Shown in pieces: positions 6,701-9,162 of a stretch of 9,162 nt of DNA (its first letter is position 1; each line of letters opens with the position of its first letter). The position numbers and the translations under genes are program-made. The stretch comes from Bacteroidales bacterium (lineage in GTDB: Bacteria; Bacteroidota; Bacteroidia; Bacteroidales; Azobacteroidaceae), in contig JAJBTS010000227.1 in assembly GCA_020860885.1 (NCBI GenBank), positions 1-9,162 on the forward strand. Reading direction: 5' to 3'. Under the pieces are notes generated by a model. That model was given only the letters and a program-made list of their open reading frames with translations. It made no database searches and was not told where the DNA came from.

Positions 6701-7740
6701 ACCGTAAATCCGGACAGTTTATAGAGGTGTTTGAAAATACTGTGGAAGGAGAATTTGTAAACTTCCCGAAACCTCAGGATATGGGAAATCATGAAGATGT
6801 TCGGTGGTGTGCTTTGACAGATCATGTAGGGGGAGGAGCTGTATTTGTGGCAGCGAACGAGCAGATGTCGGTATCCGCATTGCCTTATTCGGCGTTGGAT
6901 ATGACTTTGGCTCAACATCCTTATCAATTGCCGCCGGCAGGAGATACTTATCTTCATTTAGGAGTAGGTGTTACAGGTTTAGGTGGTAATAGTTGCGGTC
7001 AGGGTCCTCCTCTGGAAGAAGACCGTATTTTATCCGGTTACAACAACTTCGGATTTATTATCCGTCCGTCCGGGAAGAACCTGACAGAAACAGCAAATGT
7101 TGCTCCGGCAGGAGAAATCCCATTGGCAATTATACGTAGCAACAGAGGTGTAATAGAACTGGTTTCTTCAAATGAAGAGTCTACCATGGAATATTCGTTG
7201 AACGGAGGGAAAAAACAAACGTATACAGAACCATTTACGGTAGAAGAAGGTGGAACTATCTCAGCCTGGTTTGTAAACAATCCGACAATAAAAGCTTCTT
7301 TGGAATTTTCAAAAATAGAATTTATTCCTGCGGAAGTAATTTATGCAAGTAGTCAGGAGTTCGGATCCGGAGATGCTAAGAATCTGGTCGATGGTGATCC
7401 TAATACAATCTGGCATACGATGTATTCTGTTACGGTAGCTAAGCATCCGCATTGGGTGGACTTTGATATGGGGGATGTTAAAACCATCAAAGGTTTTACT
7501 TACCTGCCTCGTCCTGAAGGTGGAAACGGTACTGTTAAAGATTATACCATTCATGTTAGTATGGATGGAAAAGAATGGGGAGAACCTATTCATACAGGAA
7601 CTTTTGACAGAAGAAATAATTTGAAAAGAGTAAACTTTGATCAACCGGTAAAAGCCCGCTATCTCCGCTTTACGGCATTAAGTGAACAGCGAGGCGGCGA
7701 TTATGCTTCCGGAGCTGAATTTACTATACTGGCCGAATAG
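3715..7740 (+). CDS. lacZ: Exported GH2 beta-galactosidase, LacZ-type with added HEX_C-like and CBM32-like domains
   Basis: The enzyme hydrolyses terminal beta-galactosides, probably in the periplasm: the first 19 residues form a signal peptide with likely cleavage VFA|NQ. The 1341 residues hold the five LacZ domains: sugar-binding jelly roll (about 50-270), Ig-like (274-395), TIM barrel (397-690), second Ig-like (700-795) and beta-sandwich domain 5 (815-1118). After these come a HEX_C-like Ig module (about 1130-1200) and an F5/8 type C/CBM32-like module (about 1203-1340). E. coli LacZ has 1024 residues and lacks the last two. Key residues by alignment are acid/base E534 (SLGNEAG), nucleophile E597 (VSEYAHSMGN), metal ligands E488 and H490 (DEANIESH) with E534, H429 (GVNRHE), H463 (SHYP) and W628 (IWDWVD). 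The E. coli Trp999 position (GGDDSW) is Cys1094 here (GGNSC). About 20 extra residues sit near 145-172. No SusC/D partner is in view, so the natural substrate (lactose, plant galactan or host glycan ends) is unknown. The symbol reflects architecture, not proof of orthology. Confidence 0.92.
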   Translation: MRKLTVLLFWCFLAIQVFANQPPLQGFRYGTEEAPKGTEWESPEDLALNKEQPRAYFFSFQDVESARKVLPENSKFWQSLNGDWKFNWVPTPDKRPVDFYKTDYDVSAWDNIAVPSSWNVYGIQKDGSLKYGVPIYVNQPVIFQHKVAVDDWRGGVMRTPPTNWTTYEYRNEVGSYRRDFEIPKDWDGRQIFINFDGVDSFFYLWINGEYVGFSKNSRNVASFDITPYIKKGKNTVAAEVYRNSDGSFLEAQDMFRLPGIFRTVALYSTPKVQIRDLIVIPDLDNTYTNGSLKINADIRNFNKKAAEDYKIVYSLYKNKLYSDENELVGNATATATIAKVNPNSIVEAQEVVMQVNNPDKWSSEFPYRYTLIAELKDKKNKTVETVSTIVGFREVEVKDTPASQDEFGLAGRYYYVNGKTVKLKGVNRHETNPAVGHAITREMMENEIKLMQRGNINHVRNSHYPTDPYFYFLCDKYGIYLEDEANIESHEYYYGDASLSHPKEWENAHVARVMEMTHATINNPSVVIWSLGNEAGPGDNFVTAYNTLKKLDQSRPVQYERNNSIVDIGSNQYPSIGWMRNAVKGEYKIKYPFHVSEYAHSMGNACGNLEDYWEAMESTNFFMGGAIWDWVDQAIYHYDKETGTRYLAYGGDFGDTPNDGQFVMNGIMFADLEPKPQYYEVKKVYQNIGVSAIDVPNGFFEVFNKYYFKDLSNYKVKWMLYENGKEIRNGEVLMQTVLPRKRAQIEIPYQYSQLKPQSEYFVKIQFCQKNSTPWAEAGFVQAEEQILVKEATQKPLITDVVRNAGKPQVLDTQGNYKTIKGNNFEVKFDLTTGTIYNLKYGSETVISDGNGPKLDALRAFVNNDNWFYSQWYTRGLHNLVHKVLNTNVIEKQDGTVVLSFSVESQAPNAARIHGGTSSGRNTIEELPEEKLDKNSFKFITNQIWTVYPDGSIELEAAITSNEASFTVPRLGYVMRVPKKFENFTYYGRGPIDNYPDRKSGQFIEVFENTVEGEFVNFPKPQDMGNHEDVRWCALTDHVGGGAVFVAANEQMSVSALPYSALDMTLAQHPYQLPPAGDTYLHLGVGVTGLGGNSCGQGPPLEEDRILSGYNNFGFIIRPSGKNLTETANVAPAGEIPLAIIRSNRGVIELVSSNEESTMEYSLNGGKKQTYTEPFTVEEGGTISAWFVNNPTIKASLEFSKIEFIPAEVIYASSQEFGSGDAKNLVDGDPNTIWHTMYSVTVAKHPHWVDFDMGDVKTIKGFTYLPRPEGGNGTVKDYTIHVSMDGKEWGEPIHTGTFDRRNNLKRVNFDQPVKARYLRFTALSEQRGGDYASGAEFTILAE

Positions 7741-7785
7741 AGGTTTATTAAGTTGAAATAAAACTTTTAAGCAGAAAGAAAAGAT

Positions 7786-7834
7786 AAACAGAGTGTAGCG
7801 AATGAGCTGATGAGCGGTCGTTACGCTCTGTTTT
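7786..7834 (+). terminator. Intrinsic terminator after lacZ
   Basis: The left arm 7786-7800 pairs with the right arm 7819-7833 to make a 15-bp stem (AAACAGAGTGTAGCG with CGTTACGCTCTGTTT), including two G-U wobbles, around an 18-nt loop. The end of the right arm runs into TTTTGTATT, a modest U-tract. It lies 45 nt after the lacZ stop and 48 nt before the next ATG, so it most likely ends the nupG-lacZ transcript and separates the serine hydrolase gene. Confidence 0.75.
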
Positions 7835-7881
7835 GTATTAGGAGAAACTAAAAAGCATACGTAAGACTAAACAGAAAAATA

Positions 7882-9162
7882 ATGAAATCTAAAATTATTG
7901 TATTGGCCTTCCTCGTAGGAATCAGTCTGACATTGAAGGCTCAAAACTTTGACAAACAGAAATTAGATAGTCTCTTCTCAATCATTGAAGGAAATGAAAG
8001 AGGCATGGGAAGTATCTCTATTTTTCAAGACGGAAAAGAAGTTTATCAAAAAAGTTACGGATATGCAGATGTAGAAAATAAAGTCAGGAACAATGCCTCG
8101 ACAAAATTTCGTGTCGGTTCTATTTCCAAAACATTTACAGCAACCGTAATCATGAAATTGATTGAGAATAAGAAATTGTCTTTGGATTCAAAACTCAGTG
8201 AATTTTATCCGCAAATAAAAAATGCCGATAAAATAACCATTGCGGATTTGTTGCAACATAGAAGCGGAATTGCTAATTTTATAGGTGTGACGGATTATAT
8301 GCAGTGGAATACAGTAGAACATACAAAAGAACAACTTCTTCAGAGAATTGCATCAGGCAATACCTCCTTTGAGCCTGGCGAACGATTTGAATATTCCAAT
8401 TCAAACTATACATTACTAGCGTTCATTGCAGAAGATATTGCAAAAAAGAAGTTTTCCGACTTACTTCAGGAAATAATTATTAAACCTTGCCTTCTTGAGA
8501 ATACATCACCCGGAAACAAAATTAATGTAAGTAACAATGAAGCTCTATCCTATAAGAAATTATCGAAATGGACACTTGAAGATGAGACGGATATGAGCAT
8601 CCTGTTGGGAGCTGGCTCTATTATTTCAACCCCTTTTGATTTGAATGTCTTCTTAAATTGTTTATTCACTCTGAAAATTATAAATGAAGAGAGCCTGAAA
8701 CAAATGATTACCCTGAAAGACGGATTTGGTTTCGGTTTGGTTCAGGTTCCGTTTTATGAAATGAAAGCATATGGGCATACCGGAGGATTAGACGGATTTC
8801 GGTCAAATGCTTTTTATTTTCCGGAAGAGAAAGTTTCTGTTGCTCTGACATCCAATGGCGTGGTTTACCCTTTAAATGACATACTAATTGGTGCATTAAG
8901 CATTTATTTTGGAAAAGAATTTCAATTTCCCGCATTCAAAGAATCTATTATCTTGACAACAGAGGAATTAAATAGTTATACCGGAGTTTATTCTGCCGAT
9001 TCCTTTCCGTTAGAAATAACAGTCAGTAGAGATGATAATATACTTGTAGCGCAAGGAACAGGGCAACCTTCATTCCGGTTAGAATGTGTTGGGAAAAATA
9101 AATTTGAGTATGACCAGGCGCAGGTCGAAAAGGAAATCATTCCGCCAGAAGATAAAATGATT
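7882..9162 (+). CDS. Exported serine hydrolase, beta-lactamase/PBP4* superfamily, 3' end missing
   Basis: The frame stays open from ATG 7882 to the window end (427 codons, no stop), so the C-terminus is missing. A signal peptide is visible: MKSK, then a hydrophobic stretch, with likely cleavage LKA|QN after residue 20. The beta-lactamase-type domain (about 24-345) carries all three active-site motifs: S80-I-S-K83 (nucleophile Ser80, general base Lys83), Y171-S-N173 and H299-T-G301. HTG in place of KTG is common in class C-like esterases, D-aminopeptidases and related serine hydrolases rather than classical transpeptidases. The conserved LLQHRSGI (near 125-132) and PGERFEYSNSNY (near 165-176) also fit the family. 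Residues from about 360 on (LNSYTGVY ... GQPSFRLE) resemble the small beta-rich C-terminal module often found on these enzymes. The substrate cannot be told from sequence; peptidoglycan peptides or small esters or amides are both possible. True resistance to beta-lactams should not be assumed. The terminator upstream suggests separate expression. Confidence 0.88.
   Translation, partial: MKSKIIVLAFLVGISLTLKAQNFDKQKLDSLFSIIEGNERGMGSISIFQDGKEVYQKSYGYADVENKVRNNASTKFRVGSISKTFTATVIMKLIENKKLSLDSKLSEFYPQIKNADKITIADLLQHRSGIANFIGVTDYMQWNTVEHTKEQLLQRIASGNTSFEPGERFEYSNSNYTLLAFIAEDIAKKKFSDLLQEIIIKPCLLENTSPGNKINVSNNEALSYKKLSKWTLEDETDMSILLGAGSIISTPFDLNVFLNCLFTLKIINEESLKQMITLKDGFGFGLVQVPFYEMKAYGHTGGLDGFRSNAFYFPEEKVSVALTSNGVVYPLNDILIGALSIYFGKEFQFPAFKESIILTTEELNSYTGVYSADSFPLEITVSRDDNILVAQGTGQPSFRLECVGKNKFEYDQAQVEKEIIPPEDKMI

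Noticed and set aside
7800..7850. CTGATGA in the terminator loop plus a downstream GAAAC, resembling a hammerhead ribozyme core
   Set aside because: No helix II can form between CTGATGAG and the GAAAC, and the surrounding bases instead form the clear 15-bp terminator stem.
7832..7865. Possible promoter for the serine hydrolase: TTTG at 7832-7835 and TACGTAAG at 7858-7865
   Set aside because: The -7 box misses two of the three consensus T positions and the spacer is 22 nt; the TTTG also belongs to the terminator tail. The real promoter was not found.

Overview
The window looks like ordinary chromosomal DNA from a member of the Bacteroidales (Bacteroidota). The evidence is indirect but consistent. 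The DNA is AT-rich, and leaders before start codons are A/T-rich without clear Shine-Dalgarno sites. One intergenic region matches the Bacteroidetes promoter consensus (TTTG, 19 nt, TAnnTTTG). The short phosphoglycerate dehydrogenase is of the type I associate with Bacteroides, and the multidomain secreted GH2 beta-galactosidase is typical of gut-type Bacteroidales. I cannot name a genus. All five genes lie on the + strand.

Layout. (1) Bases 1-1283: the 3' part of a cardiolipin synthase (two HKD motifs), missing its N-terminal membrane segments at the window edge. (2) Bases 1394-2311: a complete, short, ACT-less D-3-phosphoglycerate dehydrogenase (serA), with a good promoter match in the 110-nt gap before it. 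(3) Bases 2338-2404: an inverted-repeat element of 59 bp flanked by ATCT on both sides, ending just before the next start codon. (4) Bases 2411-3667: a NupG-type nucleoside:H+ symporter of 418 residues. (5) Bases 3715-7740: an exported LacZ-type GH2 beta-galactosidase of 1341 residues, with extra C-terminal HEX_C-like and F5/8 type C (CBM32-like) domains. A 47-nt gap with an 11-bp tandem duplication separates it from nupG. (6) Bases 7786-7834: an intrinsic terminator. (7) Bases 7882-9162: an exported serine hydrolase of the beta-lactamase/PBP4* superfamily, running off the window end.

How the genes relate: cls (membrane lipid synthesis) and serA (serine synthesis) look like unrelated housekeeping genes. 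nupG and lacZ are close enough to share a transcript, but no shared pathway is obvious; one imports nucleosides and the other cleaves beta-galactosides outside the inner membrane. The serine hydrolase is separated from lacZ by a terminator and appears to be its own unit. There is no SusC/SusD pair, regulator, transposase, CRISPR array, tRNA or rRNA in the window.

I found no convincing new biological system. The items most worth a second look are the small hairpin element with matching 4-bp flanks upstream of nupG, the Lys-for-His active-site change in SerA, and the unusual active-site neighbourhood and C-terminal add-ons of the beta-galactosidase.
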